NCBI GenBank assembly: GCA_030584005.1
Contig: CP129486.1
Coordinates: 685,556-749,555, forward strand
Direction: 5' to 3'
Length of the DNA stretch: 64,000 nt
Origin: Bdellovibrionota bacterium
Lineage (GTDB): Bacteria; Bdellovibrionota_C; UBA2361; JAFLCA01
The position numbers were made by a program, and so were the translations under genes. How positions within the stretch are numbered: the first letter of the stretch is position 1; each line of letters starts with the position of its first letter. The notes below the pieces were generated by a model. That model had not been told where the DNA came from. It saw nothing but the letters and a program-made list of their open reading frames with translations, and made no database searches. Positions 1-12,953 of the stretch are shown here, piece after piece.

Positions 1-566
1 TGCCACACACGGAAGCTGCGCTCTCAACCTACTACATACTCGCTCCGGCTGAAGCATCATCGAATTTGGCTCGCTTTGATGGCGTTCGATACGGTCATCG
101 AGCTGCCGAACCTACGGACCTCATTGATCTTTACTGCCGCAGCCGTTCAGAAGGCTTTGGCACCGAGGTCAAGCGCCGTATAATGATCGGCACCTATGTA
201 CTGTCATCCGGTTACTACGACGCCTTCTATCTCCGTGCCCAGAAAGTACGAGCACTGATTAAGAACGACTTCGACAAAGTATTCTCCTCACAATGCGACC
301 TACTGGCATGCCCTACAGCTCCAACCCCCGCCTTCCGCATCGGTGAGAAGGTCGACGATCCACTCACTATGTACCTGAGCGATGTGTTTACCATTACTGT
401 AAACTTGGCTGGACTTCCGGGATTGAGCCTTCCCTGCGGGTTTAGTAGCAGCCAACTCCCCATTGGATTGCAGCTTATTGGAAAGCCTTGGGATGAGGGG
501 ACATTGCTGCGCGCGGCCTACGCCTATGAACAGCAACATGATTGGCACACGCGAGTACCACAATGA
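1..566 (+). CDS. gatA: Glutamyl-tRNA(Gln) amidotransferase subunit A, C-terminal part (partial at window edge)
   Basis: The open frame enters the window already in frame (codons from base 3) and ends at TGA 564-566. It reads as the C-terminal third of the amidase subunit of GatCAB, which releases ammonia from glutamine to convert mischarged Glu-tRNA(Gln) or Asp-tRNA(Asn). Typical GatA segments are visible, including [20 protein letters not shown] near the start and [14 protein letters not shown] later. The amidase Ser-Ser-Lys triad lies upstream and is not seen. The stop overlaps the gatB start (ATGA), so the two are translationally coupled. gatC is not in view. Confidence 0.95.
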   Translation, partial: PHTEAALSTYYILAPAEASSNLARFDGVRYGHRAAEPTDLIDLYCRSRSEGFGTEVKRRIMIGTYVLSSGYYDAFYLRAQKVRALIKNDFDKVFSSQCDLLACPTAPTPAFRIGEKVDDPLTMYLSDVFTITVNLAGLPGLSLPCGFSSSQLPIGLQLIGKPWDEGTLLRAAYAYEQQHDWHTRVPQ

Positions 567-2011
567 GCATGGAATTTGAATCAGTGATCGGTTTAGAAGT
601 GCACGTGCAACTCGCCACGGAAACCAAGATCTTCTGTGGATCTTCGACTCGCTTTGGCGGTGACCCTAATGAATTTATTGATCCCGTAACCCTAGGCCTT
701 CCGGGTGCGCTCCCTGTGCTCAACAGGCGCGTAGTCGAGTTTGCAATCATGCTGGGCAAGGCAACGAAATGCGAGATTCGAAGGTTCAATCGTTTCGCCC
801 GTAAACACTACTTCTATCCAGATCTTCCCAAAGGCTATCAGATCTCTCAATTTGAGGAGCCCATTTGCGAGCGCGGCTCGTTGGAGGTGCACTTTGAGAA
901 TGCCGTCCGAACCGTTGGCATCCGTCGAATCCACATGGAGGAAGATGCCGGGAAGAATATGCACGATACCCGTACGGAGACTTCACTAATCGATCTGAAC
1001 CGTGCGGGAGTGCCCCTTCTAGAAATCGTGTCTGAGCCCGACCTGCGGACACCCGCCGAAGCCTCGGCGTACCTGCGCACATTGCGGCAGATGGTGCGTT
1101 TTCTTGGGGTGAGTGACGGGAATATGGAAGAGGGAAGCCTGCGCTGTGATGCGAATATCTCCCTGCGTCCGGTCGGGGAGCTAAAATTCGGCACCCGCAC
1201 AGAGATCAAGAACCTCAATTCCTTCCGCTTTGTAGAACGCGCGCTGGAGTATGAGATTGCTCGGCAGACGTCATTGTTGAGAGCCGGGCAGAAGGTCGTA
1301 CAAGAGACCCTCCTCTATGATAGTGCCGCCGATGTGACCCGGTCGATGCGAGGAAAGGAGGAGTCATCTGACTATCGTTACTTTCCCGACCCGGATCTGC
1401 CGCCTCTTATCATTGAAGAGGGCTGGGTCAATCAGATTGTGGGGTCAATGCCGCGGCTGCCCGATCAGTGGAGAAAGGAGTTAACCGAGAACTACGGTCT
1501 CAGTAACTATGACGCCAGTGTGCTGCTTGCTGAAAGCGAGAACGTGGCGTTCTTTCAAGCCGTCTTCGATATCTGCCAGAACGCTAAGGCGGCCTGCAAC
1601 TGGGTAACCTCCGAACTATTCGGCTACCTCCACAAGAATTCTCTGACCCTTGCTCACTCTCCGATAAAACCAGCTGACCTTGGGGCCCTCATCAAACTGA
1701 TTGACGACGAGGTCCTTAGCGGGAAGATGGCTAAATCAGTATTCGAGGAGATGTTTGCGACCTCACAAAGCCCCCAGGAGATAATCGAGAAGAAGGGGCT
1801 CAAGCAGATTGCCAATCCCGATGAGATTCAACAGCTGGTCACGGATACCATAAGCAAGTTCAGCTCGCAGTTTGACGCCTACGCCCAGGGAAATGACAGA
1901 CTGCATGGATTTTTTGTCGGTGAAGTGATGAAGCTGAGCCGCGGTGCCGCAAATCCCAAACTCGTCAACAACGCTATTCTGGATGCGGTCAAGAAGCGGC
2001 GGAGTTCTTGA
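563..2011 (+). CDS. gatB: Aspartyl/glutamyl-tRNA amidotransferase subunit B
   Basis: GatB binds tRNA and phosphorylates the mischarged aminoacyl group in GatCAB. The protein is about 482 aa, the usual length. It opens with [20 protein letters not shown] and contains the family motifs [15 protein letters not shown] and [19 protein letters not shown], followed by the C-terminal YqeY-like tail domain. I chose ATG 563, which overlaps the gatA stop by 4 nt (ATGA). A TTG at 542 would only add seven residues that do not look conserved. It forms an operon with gatA upstream and a small gene whose start overlaps its stop. Confidence 0.96.
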   Translation: MSMEFESVIGLEVHVQLATETKIFCGSSTRFGGDPNEFIDPVTLGLPGALPVLNRRVVEFAIMLGKATKCEIRRFNRFARKHYFYPDLPKGYQISQFEEPICERGSLEVHFENAVRTVGIRRIHMEEDAGKNMHDTRTETSLIDLNRAGVPLLEIVSEPDLRTPAEASAYLRTLRQMVRFLGVSDGNMEEGSLRCDANISLRPVGELKFGTRTEIKNLNSFRFVERALEYEIARQTSLLRAGQKVVQETLLYDSAADVTRSMRGKEESSDYRYFPDPDLPPLIIEEGWVNQIVGSMPRLPDQWRKELTENYGLSNYDASVLLAESENVAFFQAVFDICQNAKAACNWVTSELFGYLHKNSLTLAHSPIKPADLGALIKLIDDEVLSGKMAKSVFEEMFATSQSPQEIIEKKGLKQIANPDEIQQLVTDTISKFSSQFDAYAQGNDRLHGFFVGEVMKLSRGAANPKLVNNAILDAVKKRRSS

Positions 2012-2292
2012 TGGAGAGCTTACCCCTACCCCATCGACTCGCAGATGGCACGGTGGTGCTCTTTGTCGAGGTACCCCCTGAGCATATCATCCTATTTCAA
2101 GGAGTGTTTGATCTGCATGAGGGTATTGCCGCCGTGCGTACGATTGATAAAACGATCCCGGTGATTAGCCTCTTGAGCACCGAAAGTATGGTGCCCATCT
2201 GTTTGGAGGTGCTCAAAGATACCTGGCCCCTCTTCCATTGGAGGAATCCCCCGTTAGAATGGCAGCGTCCTTCTACGGTCATCGATCAATAG
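2011..2292 (+). CDS. Small conserved hypothetical protein (DUF4911-like)
   Basis: A 93-aa protein whose ATG overlaps the gatB stop by one base (TGATG), so it is coupled to gatAB. The middle pattern, hydrophobic-GVFDLHEGIAAVRTIDK then VPICLEVLKD, resembles the small DUF4911 family seen downstream of housekeeping genes in Deltaproteobacteria. That assignment is from memory of the family pattern, and the function is unknown. There is no signal peptide, membrane segment or cysteine motif. A TTG three bases upstream (2008) is an alternative start. Confidence 0.6.
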   Translation: MESLPLPHRLADGTVVLFVEVPPEHIILFQGVFDLHEGIAAVRTIDKTIPVISLLSTESMVPICLEVLKDTWPLFHWRNPPLEWQRPSTVIDQ

Positions 2293-2314
2293 CCCATCGC
2301 AGGAGTAGGTTCAT

Positions 2315-4210
2315 ATGCTGCAAATATTTCACAAGTATCGCCGCACCTTTCTGGGAGTGCTGATCCTGGCCGTCGTGGTGTTAATCATGACCGGATTCGG
2401 ACTCGACTACTATGCGCGTCGGGACTCTGCCGCGTATGCCATCAAGGTAAACGAAACGGAGATTTCATTTCCTGAGGTCGATAGGGCACGCGAGCTAATG
2501 GAAAACCACTATCGACGAATACTGGGTGACAATTACTACGAGCTGATCGATCAGTTTAACATCAACATCCCGCAGCAAGTCGTCGACAAAACGATTAACG
2601 ACGAAATCTTGGGCCAATTCGCCGGCAATCTAGGCCTCCGAGTCGGAGACGAGGAGTTAGTGCAGGCCATCGCCACTCAATTCCCGCAGGGATTTGACAG
2701 TCGAATGTATGCGTCAATGCTTTCGCAGCTGCGAATGAATTCGGCGCAGTTCGAGGCGCACATGCGCAAGGAGCTGCTTACGATGCAACTGCTCTCGCTT
2801 TTGCAGCATGCAGCGATCGCCTCCAAGCGTGAGATTGAATCAATGATGATTCAATCGGAAAGCAAGTATGATCTGCAGTACGTTGCCTTTGACCCCGCCC
2901 AGTACGCCGCTGCAGTTCCCGCTCCCGCCGATGAGGAGTTGCGGAGCTATTTTGAAGAGCACCAGACACGCTATGAGCTGCCGGAGCGCGTTGCCTACTC
3001 GTATATTCGGCTTTCACCCAAGGACTTCCTGGCGCAAGTGCCGGTATCCGACGATGATATCGAACTTTTTTATTCCGAGAATGAAAAGAGGTTCAGCGAC
3101 CCCGAGCAGGCGAGGGTGCGCCACATAGAATTCAAGATCCCCGACAACAGCTCTCAGGAGCAAAAGGATCAGATCAAGCTGAAAGCGGAACAGGTGCTGC
3201 AGCGCATCCGTGCGGGCGAATCAATTGAGGCCCTAGCCTTGGAGTTTTCTGATGACCTGGGGAGCCGCGCCAGCGGCGGAGACCTGGGCTGGGTAAGCGC
3301 GGGCAAGATGCCCAAACCGTTCGAACGCGCCGCGTTCTCTCTAAAAGATGGGGGACTTGGCGATCTGGTCGATGCCGGTTCGGCCTTCCATATTATCCAG
3401 GTTGAGGAGTATCGCCCCGCCGCGCCCAAGCCGCTCTCAGATGTGCGCGCAATAATCGAACAGGAGCTGCGTGCACAGGAAGCCCCAGCCTTCGTCAATG
3501 AACATGCCTATGCGCTGCTTGAGCAATGGGAGGGGTCTAAGAGCAGTCTGGCTGAGTTTGCCGCGGCCCAAAAGCTTTCAGTGAAGTCATCAGATGGGCT
3601 GCTCACGGAATCCCAGGATCCCGAATCCACCCTTGCTGGGATTACCCGCAAAGTACTGCAGGATGCTGCTTCGTCCAAGCAAGTGGCAGACATCGGGGAT
3701 GAAACATTGATTGTCGAAGTCGCTGAACACCGCGATATCGAACTCCCTTCCCTAGACCAGGTAAGGGACACCGTGGTCGCCGATTGGAAGAAAGAGCAGA
3801 CCGTTACCCGCGCACGTTCTGAGGCGCAGGGATTTTTGGAAGAGGCACGCGGCCCGCAAGGCTGGGCTGGCGCCCTCAATGCACGCAAGCTGACTTCGGC
3901 AACCGTCACGGGAGTAACGCGAGTAACCGGTTTACAGGAACCACTTGATAGTGAAGAGGTCTCGGATCTCGTGTTCTCCATTTACACTCCGGCGACAGTG
4001 GGCGCTGAAGTTGTCTCGTCGGACAGTAAGTTCCTAGTGCTCTACGTTGATAAAATACGTGCGCCGAGCGAGGAGGAGCAGAACTCATTGCGTCCTCGAT
4101 ATGAGGCCCAGGCACCGCAGCAGTTGGGCCGTGTTATGGTGGCATCGCTTGTAGCGCAGTTGAAGGCCCAGTCGCAGGTCGATATCGCCCCATCCCTGCT
4201 TTCCGAGTAG
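2315..4210 (+). CDS. Membrane-anchored periplasmic peptidyl-prolyl isomerase / foldase, PpiD-like
   Basis: A 631-aa protein with a short cytoplasmic N-terminus, one transmembrane helix (about residues 13-30, GVLILAVVVLIMTGFG) and a long periplasmic part. A SurA-type N-terminal chaperone region (about 40-190) is followed by a parvulin rotamase domain (about 265-375) with the hallmark block FSDDLGSRASGGDLGWVSAG and the later F-E-R-A-A-F-S-L segment. This layout matches PpiD, which helps outer-membrane and secreted proteins fold after the Sec translocon. A helix-rich C-terminal region follows, as in PpiD. It lies 22 nt downstream of the small gene, probably in the same operon. Confidence 0.85.
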   Translation: MLQIFHKYRRTFLGVLILAVVVLIMTGFGLDYYARRDSAAYAIKVNETEISFPEVDRARELMENHYRRILGDNYYELIDQFNINIPQQVVDKTINDEILGQFAGNLGLRVGDEELVQAIATQFPQGFDSRMYASMLSQLRMNSAQFEAHMRKELLTMQLLSLLQHAAIASKREIESMMIQSESKYDLQYVAFDPAQYAAAVPAPADEELRSYFEEHQTRYELPERVAYSYIRLSPKDFLAQVPVSDDDIELFYSENEKRFSDPEQARVRHIEFKIPDNSSQEQKDQIKLKAEQVLQRIRAGESIEALALEFSDDLGSRASGGDLGWVSAGKMPKPFERAAFSLKDGGLGDLVDAGSAFHIIQVEEYRPAAPKPLSDVRAIIEQELRAQEAPAFVNEHAYALLEQWEGSKSSLAEFAAAQKLSVKSSDGLLTESQDPESTLAGITRKVLQDAASSKQVADIGDETLIVEVAEHRDIELPSLDQVRDTVVADWKKEQTVTRARSEAQGFLEEARGPQGWAGALNARKLTSATVTGVTRVTGLQEPLDSEEVSDLVFSIYTPATVGAEVVSSDSKFLVLYVDKIRAPSEEEQNSLRPRYEAQAPQQLGRVMVASLVAQLKAQSQVDIAPSLLSE

Positions 4211-4242
4211 AGATTGGCTGGGAGTATACCGGGAGAATTTCT

Positions 4243-5367
4243 ATGCTCCGCATTGGGATAGTCATTGCGCTTGTCAGCTTAGTGCAGGGCTGTGCGGCAT
4301 CACGGCCGGATCTGCTGCTTAACGAAGAGAGCATTTTTCTGGGCAAGGCTCGCCAACTCATCACCATCGGGCATCGCTCGGGTGAGGGGTATTTCAGTGC
4401 CGATGGCTCCCTCTTCACTTTCCAAGCGGAAGCCGAACGGGACAATCCGTTTTATCAGATCTATCTGTTGCAGCGCGCCACTGGAGAAATCACTCGGATT
4501 TCCCCTGGTTTTGGCAAAACAACCTGTAGCTGGGTGCACCCCTCCAACGATCGGGTTCTCTTTGCCTCAACCCATTCTGATCCTAGCTCGATACAGCGCC
4601 AAGCCGATGAGCTGAAGGCTCGCGCTTCAAACACAAGCCGGCCCTACCAATGGGACTATGATGAACAGTACGACATTTATGAAACCATGATTGATGGAGG
4701 GCGTACCCGCAACCTCACTGCAGTATTGGGATATGACGCGGAGGGGAGCTACTCCCCAGATGGAAAGTGGATCGTCTTTGCCTCAAATCGTAAAGCATAC
4801 AGCTCCCGCCTCTCGCCCTCTGAGGTTGCCCTGCGCGATCGCGACCCCTCCTATTTTATGGAACTCTATCTTATGAGATCCGACGGTACCCAGGTGCGGC
4901 AGCTCACTGACACTCCCGGCTATGATGGAGGTCCATTCTTCAGCCCTCGTGGAGACCGTATTACCTGGAGAAGATTTTCTGCCGACGGCCGCACGGCCGA
5001 GATCTTCACTATGGCAGTGAATGGCTCAGACGAACGGCAGATTACACACCTAGGCGCTCTATCCTGGGCACCCTTCTACCACCCCAGCGGTGCATACCTT
5101 GCCTTTGCGACTAGTGTACACGGACATCGCAACTTCGAGTTGTATATCGTCGACGTTGAGGGTTGTCGGGAGCCCGTCAGGGTCACCTTCCGCGATGGAT
5201 TTGACGGGCTGCCCGTTTTCTCCCCCTCTGGTGACGAGATTGCCTGGGCCAGTTCGCGCACCGAGAAGGGCAAAACTCACATCTTCATTGCCGAATGGAA
5301 TCATACACGAGCCCTGACCGCACTTGCTGCAAGCTCCCGGCGATCGCAGGCGGCCTGCCAAGAGTAG
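4243..5367 (+). CDS. TolB-like beta-propeller lipoprotein (PD40 repeats)
   Basis: A 374-aa protein with a lipoprotein signal peptide; the lipobox LVQGC puts the acylated Cys at about residue 17. The rest is made of repeated WD40-like/PD40 blades, visible as recurring patterns such as YSPDGKWIVFASNR, FSPRGDRITWRRFS, YHPSGAYLAFATS and FSPSGDEIAWASSR. These are the repeats of TolB and related periplasmic propellers, which usually act as protein-binding scaffolds. There is no added enzymatic domain. It follows ppiD by 32 nt, so a shared envelope-related transcript is plausible. No TolA, Pal or TolQR is nearby, so I do not call it tolB. Confidence 0.8.
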   Translation: MLRIGIVIALVSLVQGCAASRPDLLLNEESIFLGKARQLITIGHRSGEGYFSADGSLFTFQAEAERDNPFYQIYLLQRATGEITRISPGFGKTTCSWVHPSNDRVLFASTHSDPSSIQRQADELKARASNTSRPYQWDYDEQYDIYETMIDGGRTRNLTAVLGYDAEGSYSPDGKWIVFASNRKAYSSRLSPSEVALRDRDPSYFMELYLMRSDGTQVRQLTDTPGYDGGPFFSPRGDRITWRRFSADGRTAEIFTMAVNGSDERQITHLGALSWAPFYHPSGAYLAFATSVHGHRNFELYIVDVEGCREPVRVTFRDGFDGLPVFSPSGDEIAWASSRTEKGKTHIFIAEWNHTRALTALAASSRRSQAACQE

Positions 5368-8393
<3,026 letters not shown>

Positions 8394-8402
8394 CAAGATC
8401 AA

Positions 8403-9383
8403 GTGAAGAAGAAAAACGGGGCTGCAGATAAGGAAGTAACGGTTCAGTTTCCAGACGCGAGCGTTCTACAGACGCTAGTGGGAGAACGGGACGATAATCT
8501 AAAAACTATCGAGCGGCTCCTTTCCCTTAAAGTGGGGCGCAGTACCAGCGGGCTCACCCTCACAGGGCATGACTCGGATGTGGAATTAGCCTCCGATCTG
8601 CTCAATCAACTTAGAGAGCTTATCGCGAATGGAGAGTATATCTGGCCCGGAGATGTAGAGCGTGCCATCAAGATGCTCTCGGCAGACCGGCGCCGTAGAC
8701 TCGAAGAGCTCTTCAGGGACCAGGTACGGATACCGGGGCGCAAGCGATCAATTGTACCCAAAACATTTCGGCAAAAAGAATACCTCGAATCGATTCAGGC
8801 CTATGACCTAATATTCGGCGTCGGCCCGGCCGGCACTGGCAAGACCTATTTAGCCATGGCAGCTGCCGTTTCGGCGCTCATCAATAAGACGGTGAAACGC
8901 ATTGTGCTGTGTCGGCCAGCGGTGGAGGCAGGAGAGAAGTTAGGATTCCTGCCGGGCGATATGGCCGAGAAAGTCAATCCGTACCTACGCCCCCTCTACG
9001 ATGCGCTGCACGACATGGTGGAGTTCGACAGGGCTAAAGAGCTGGTAGACAAGGGCACCATTGAAGTAGCTCCCCTCGCCTTCATGCGCGGACGCACCCT
9101 TTCGAACGCTTTCGTCATTGTGGACGAAGCCCAGAATACGACCCCCATCCAGATGAAAATGATCCTCACCAGGCTCGGGTTCGGGTCTAAGTGCGTGATA
9201 ACAGGGGATATTACGCAAATAGACCTGCCCCGTGGTATAATATCAGGGTTAACCGACGCACTACAGGTCCTGCGTGGAGTAGAGGGGTTAGGTATTATCG
9301 AGTTCAGTGAGCAGGATGTCGTGCGTCATCCATTGGTATCAAGAATTGTCGCCGCATACGACCAAAGAAGCTACGAGCGCTAA
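8403..9383 (+). CDS. PhoH-family ATPase (YbeZ-like)
   Basis: A 326-aa cytoplasmic protein with an N-terminal KH-like region (about 10-75) and a PhoH P-loop domain: Walker A GPAGTGKT at 141-148, Walker B-like FVIVDEAQN near 235, and the GDITQIDLPRG signature. PhoH/YbeZ proteins partner with the endoribonuclease YbeY in rRNA maturation and ribosome quality control. ybeY is here two genes downstream with only the HD-hydrolase gene between, the conserved order phoH-HD-ybeY. The start is GTG 8403, 9 nt after the alaS stop. Confidence 0.93.
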   Translation: MKKKNGAADKEVTVQFPDASVLQTLVGERDDNLKTIERLLSLKVGRSTSGLTLTGHDSDVELASDLLNQLRELIANGEYIWPGDVERAIKMLSADRRRRLEELFRDQVRIPGRKRSIVPKTFRQKEYLESIQAYDLIFGVGPAGTGKTYLAMAAAVSALINKTVKRIVLCRPAVEAGEKLGFLPGDMAEKVNPYLRPLYDALHDMVEFDRAKELVDKGTIEVAPLAFMRGRTLSNAFVIVDEAQNTTPIQMKMILTRLGFGSKCVITGDITQIDLPRGIISGLTDALQVLRGVEGLGIIEFSEQDVVRHPLVSRIVAAYDQRSYER

Positions 9384-9501
9384 TGCCGCACACACTGCGG
9401 TGGCGGCGCCCCCTGTTCGCCATACCTTGGGCGCACTTCCACTGCAGCAGTCGTCTGATTCGGCTGCCGCAATCTAATTTCCATTTATTCAAGAAGGAGC
9501 T

Positions 9502-11112
9502 ATGGCTTCCACCGGTTCGGTAGTTAGTTCATTGTTACGCACGCCGCAGGGGCTGATACTCGCCGCCCTCTCTGCCGTATCCGCCGAAGGCGCTTTCCAC
9601 CTCTTCGTGCCGACAACCGACCCCCTCTTGGCGCTCGCCCGCGTGGCGATTGTGTTCATAGCTGTACTGGTAATCTTTCGTCTTGCTCAGGTCACGCTAC
9701 CCAGATTTGGAGCTTCCTATAAGGATACGCTGTGTTTAGCCGCAGTGCTCGTGGGTGGCGTGGTATCGATATTCCTTGGAGAGATCTTCGCGGTAAGCCT
9801 TTCTACCTACATTAAAGGGGTACGCTACATTGCTGAAGTTGATACAACCTCATTTGCCTACCTGTTTCCCTTTGCGGCAGGTGCTTTACTCCTGCAGAGC
9901 GTATTAGGACTGCACTACAGTCTCGTATACAGCCTTATTATCTCCATGATTATTGGGGTGTACTATCCCCATGAGTTCTTGCTGGCTCCTTATACACTGA
10001 TTACGACCTTTGTTGCTTGCCTAGGATTTTCGCAATTTCGCTCTCGCTCGGCATATCTCAAAGGAGGCTTGTACGTATCTCTCTTCGCGTTCGCCATCGC
10101 CTTCTGTAGTGTGCTTCTTGATGGTGATGACACGACCTCTGATATCGCCGTCAAACTCGTAGGTAGTCTGCTTAATGGGTTTCTCTCATGTTTTATCGCG
10201 TCAGGCCTGACTCCTGTATTTGAGTACCTTGGCGGCTATGCCACTGATATGCGGCTTATCGAGATGGCGACCCTCGATCATCCGCTCTTAAAGGAGCTGA
10301 GTGTGCAGGCACCCGGAACATGGAATCACTCCATGGTCATGGGGATGATGGCCGAATCTGCCGCCGAATCGATAGGCGCAAATCCTGTGCTTTCACGGGT
10401 CGGCGCCTACTTCCACGATATCGGGAAGACGAAGAAACCCCTGTACTTCGTGGAGAATCAGCTGGCAGAGGAGAATCGCCATGACAAACTAAGCCCCTCC
10501 ATGTCTGCCTTGATCATACGATCGCACGTAAAGGATGGACTTGAGCTTGCCAAGAAGCACGGGCTGCCTTTGACCATTCAAGATATGATTGGGCAGCATC
10601 ACGGCACGATGATGATCGAATTCTTTTATGAGAAAGCGCTCAGAGAGGCCCGCGAGCAGGATCCTGATGCAGAAGTTGATCCCAGCCCCTATACGTATCC
10701 CGGCCCCAAGCCGCAGACTCGTGAAGCAGGCATCCTGCTTCTAGCCGATGGAATTGAAGCAGCCGCCCGCACCATGAGTGAGCCAGACGTTGACAGGATT
10801 CAGGGCATGGTCCAGAAGATGATCAACAAAGTGTTCTCCAGCGGACAACTGGAAGAATCACAATTAACCCTTAGGGATCTGCACCTGATTGCAAAGTCAT
10901 TCACCCGGGTATTAACCGGCATTCATCATAAACGCATCGCCTATGCCGAACCGGTCGAAAAGCTCAGTGAAAAATCAAAGCCGCAGGAAGGAGAAGCTCC
11001 CTCGGCTGAGGTGGCAAGTTTTACTGCGGCTCGACGCGCCAGGATGGCAAGTGAAGAGTCCAAGGATAAAGAAGCTTCTAAAGAAGATCTTAAGCGTCTT
11101 GGAATCTCTTGA
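9502..11112 (+). CDS. 7TM-HD family phosphohydrolase (PgpH/YqfF-like, short form lacking the large extracellular domain)
   Basis: A 536-aa integral membrane protein with several hydrophobic segments in residues 15-235, then a cytoplasmic HD domain with His 276 (TWNHSMVM), the HD pair at 305-306 (YFHDIGKTKKP) and GQHHGT. In Firmicutes, PgpH proteins of this fold hydrolyse c-di-AMP. This one lacks the long 7TMR-HDED domain of full PgpH, so its nucleotide substrate is not certain. A good ribosome site (AAGGAG, about 9492-9497) precedes ATG 9502. It sits between phoH and ybeY, a common bacterial arrangement, and its 3' end overlaps the ybeY frame. Confidence 0.85.
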   Translation: MASTGSVVSSLLRTPQGLILAALSAVSAEGAFHLFVPTTDPLLALARVAIVFIAVLVIFRLAQVTLPRFGASYKDTLCLAAVLVGGVVSIFLGEIFAVSLSTYIKGVRYIAEVDTTSFAYLFPFAAGALLLQSVLGLHYSLVYSLIISMIIGVYYPHEFLLAPYTLITTFVACLGFSQFRSRSAYLKGGLYVSLFAFAIAFCSVLLDGDDTTSDIAVKLVGSLLNGFLSCFIASGLTPVFEYLGGYATDMRLIEMATLDHPLLKELSVQAPGTWNHSMVMGMMAESAAESIGANPVLSRVGAYFHDIGKTKKPLYFVENQLAEENRHDKLSPSMSALIIRSHVKDGLELAKKHGLPLTIQDMIGQHHGTMMIEFFYEKALREAREQDPDAEVDPSPYTYPGPKPQTREAGILLLADGIEAAARTMSEPDVDRIQGMVQKMINKVFSSGQLEESQLTLRDLHLIAKSFTRVLTGIHHKRIAYAEPVEKLSEKSKPQEGEAPSAEVASFTAARRARMASEESKDKEASKEDLKRLGIS

Positions 11113-11566
11113 GCACCCCTGGTCGCCATTACTGAGTCATCATCAGGAGATCGAACTTTCGGTATCACTATGCGATGATCGACAGATGCGGGCGCTCAAC
11201 AGGACCTTTCGCGCAAAGAATAAACCGACCGACGTGCTCTCCTTCCCACTCCTGATCGAAGCGCGCAAGAAGACGGTACAGCCCGGGTTGATGGGTGACC
11301 TTGTCATTTCGCTGCCCACAATGATCAGACAGGCCCGTATGTATCGTCAGCCGCCAAACCGGGAGTTTTTGCGGCTGGCCGTGCATGGTTTGCTGCACCT
11401 GCTCGGTCATGACCATGAGAAGGTGCCGAGCTCTGTTGCGCGCAGAATGCGTTCTATTGAGAAGAAGGTGCTGGAGGAACTTTACCCAGAACTCGATCGT
11501 GAAGCGTATGCCTCGGTTAAAAAAAGAGCAGGCGCACCGCGGCTGGCTAGAAGGAGTCGATCGTAA
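10943..11566 (+). CDS. ybeY: Endoribonuclease / rRNA maturation factor YbeY
   Basis: A single-strand RNase needed for 16S rRNA 3'-end maturation and 70S quality control. The metal-binding signature HGLLHLLGHDHE (three histidines for Zn) is intact, as is the upstream NRTFRAKNKPTDVLSFP block. The start is uncertain. ATG 10943 overlaps the HD-hydrolase gene by 170 nt but keeps the N-terminal strand and helix (QVLLRL, then a Lys-rich helix) expected for YbeY. GTG 11051, with AGGATGG upstream, is the main alternative and would overlap by about 60 nt. Cooperates with PhoH, encoded two genes upstream. Confidence 0.88.
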   Translation: MPNRSKSSVKNQSRRKEKLPRLRWQVLLRLDAPGWQVKSPRIKKLLKKILSVLESLEHPWSPLLSHHQEIELSVSLCDDRQMRALNRTFRAKNKPTDVLSFPLLIEARKKTVQPGLMGDLVISLPTMIRQARMYRQPPNREFLRLAVHGLLHLLGHDHEKVPSSVARRMRSIEKKVLEELYPELDREAYASVKKRAGAPRLARRSRS

Positions 11567-11610
11567 CGTCGAATCCTGATAGCCTCAGCAACAAGGAAGC
11601 AATTTTAATT

Positions 11611-12754
11611 ATGTCTCAAGAACTTACTCCCGGTGAAATAGCTGATCGCTTGACCCAATGTAAGGGGCGCATTGAAGCCCTGAGGGGGTTTCTTTGACAT
11701 CGCACGCAAATGTGAACGACTCGACGAAATCGGCCAGATAACACAGGGCAATGATTTTTGGAGTGATGCCGATGGGGCCAAGCGCATCCTCAAGGAGCGG
11801 GCCTCGCTGGAAGAGGCCGTATCCGGCTTCAAGAGGTTAGAACAGCTCGCCGGTGATACCGAGGCCGCCCTTGAACTGGCTCGCGAAGATAGTGCTCCCG
11901 AGTTCGTAACCGAAGCGGCGCGCAGCCTCTCCCAACTTACGCAGGAGCTCGAGGCTCAGGAGTTCTTGCGAAAGATGATCGGCGACTGGGACAAAAGCGC
12001 CGCCATTGTCGAGATCAACTGCGGTGCAGGTGGCACCGAGGCTCAAGATTGGGCGGAGATGCTGCTCAGAATGTACATGCGCTGGGCGGAACGACGGGGC
12101 TTCAAATGCCACCTCGTAGATTATCAGGCCGGTGAAGGCGCGGGTATAAAGAGCGCCACTATCATCGTTGAAGGTCCGTTTGCCTTCGGACATCTAAGGT
12201 CGGAGACCGGCGTGCATCGGCTGGTGCGGATATCCCCTTTTGATGCCAATGCCCGCCGCCATACCTCCTTCGCGGCCGTATCGGTAAGTCCCGATATCGA
12301 GCAAGAGGTTGACATCGAGGTGAATGAAAGGGACCTACGCATCGATACCTATAGATCCTCAGGTGCCGGGGGCCAGCATGTTAATAAGACCGATTCTGCT
12401 GTCCGCATTACCCACATCCCAACGGGCATAGTGGTTGCGTGCCAGAACGAACGGTCACAGCATAAGAACCGCGATGTCGCAATGAAGCTGCTTAAATCCA
12501 AGCTTTTTGAGCTGCAGAGCAAGGCGGCTGAAAAGCAGCTTGACGAGATTGTAGGCGAACGCAAACGCATTGAGTTCGGTAATCAGATCCGATCGTACGT
12601 GATGCAACCCTATCAGTTAGTGAAGGATTTGAGGACCAACTATGAAACCTCGGCAGTCAACGATGTGCTAGACGGCAAGATTGACGGATTCCTGGAAGCG
12701 TTTCTGATGAGCGAAGCCAATCTCGTACCTGGCCGCAGCGTTGCATCAAGCTAA
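11611..12754 (+). CDS. prfB: Peptide chain release factor 2 (programmed +1 frameshift)
   Basis: RF2 recognises UAA and UGA and triggers peptide release. The frame from ATG 11611 runs 28 codons to an in-frame UGA at 11695-11697. Reading resumes in the +1 frame (GAC at 11696) and continues to 12754, giving 380 aa. The RF2 anticodon-mimic tripeptide SPF is seen in RISPFDANARRH, and the catalytic GGQ in SSGAGGQHVNKTDSAVRI. This is the autoregulatory layout of bacterial prfB: low RF2 lets ribosomes shift and make more RF2. It is not a pseudogene. It starts 44 nt after ybeY, on the same strand. Confidence 0.96.
11683..11698 (+). promoter_or_regulatory. prfB programmed +1 ribosomal frameshift site
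   Basis: The bases AGGGGG, three spacer bases TTT, then CTT TGA C reproduce the canonical prfB slippery signal: an internal Shine-Dalgarno-like element three bases upstream of a CUU codon that can slip onto UUU before a weak UGA-C stop. Frame analysis on both sides supports it, since the upstream 28 codons and the downstream frame together make one RF2. Confidence 0.95.
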
Positions 12755-12953
12755 AAGCCTGCCCATACAATGTCGAAGTGTCGGCAGCGCCTCCCCTGCC
12801 CTTTTCTGTGCAGTTCACTCATCTGATTCCGTACGAACCCGGATTGCCATCACCGCTTGCTCACCACACACAAGTGACGCAGTGCGCGACTCTTCACTCG
12901 GAACGCGGCAGTTTCTTCTGCTGCGAGAATAAGTTGCGTAATGTCCCTGCCAG

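Noticed and set aside
11611-11697. prfB as a frameshifted pseudogene
   Set aside because: The break coincides exactly with the known programmed RF2 frameshift signal, and both parts are fully conserved.
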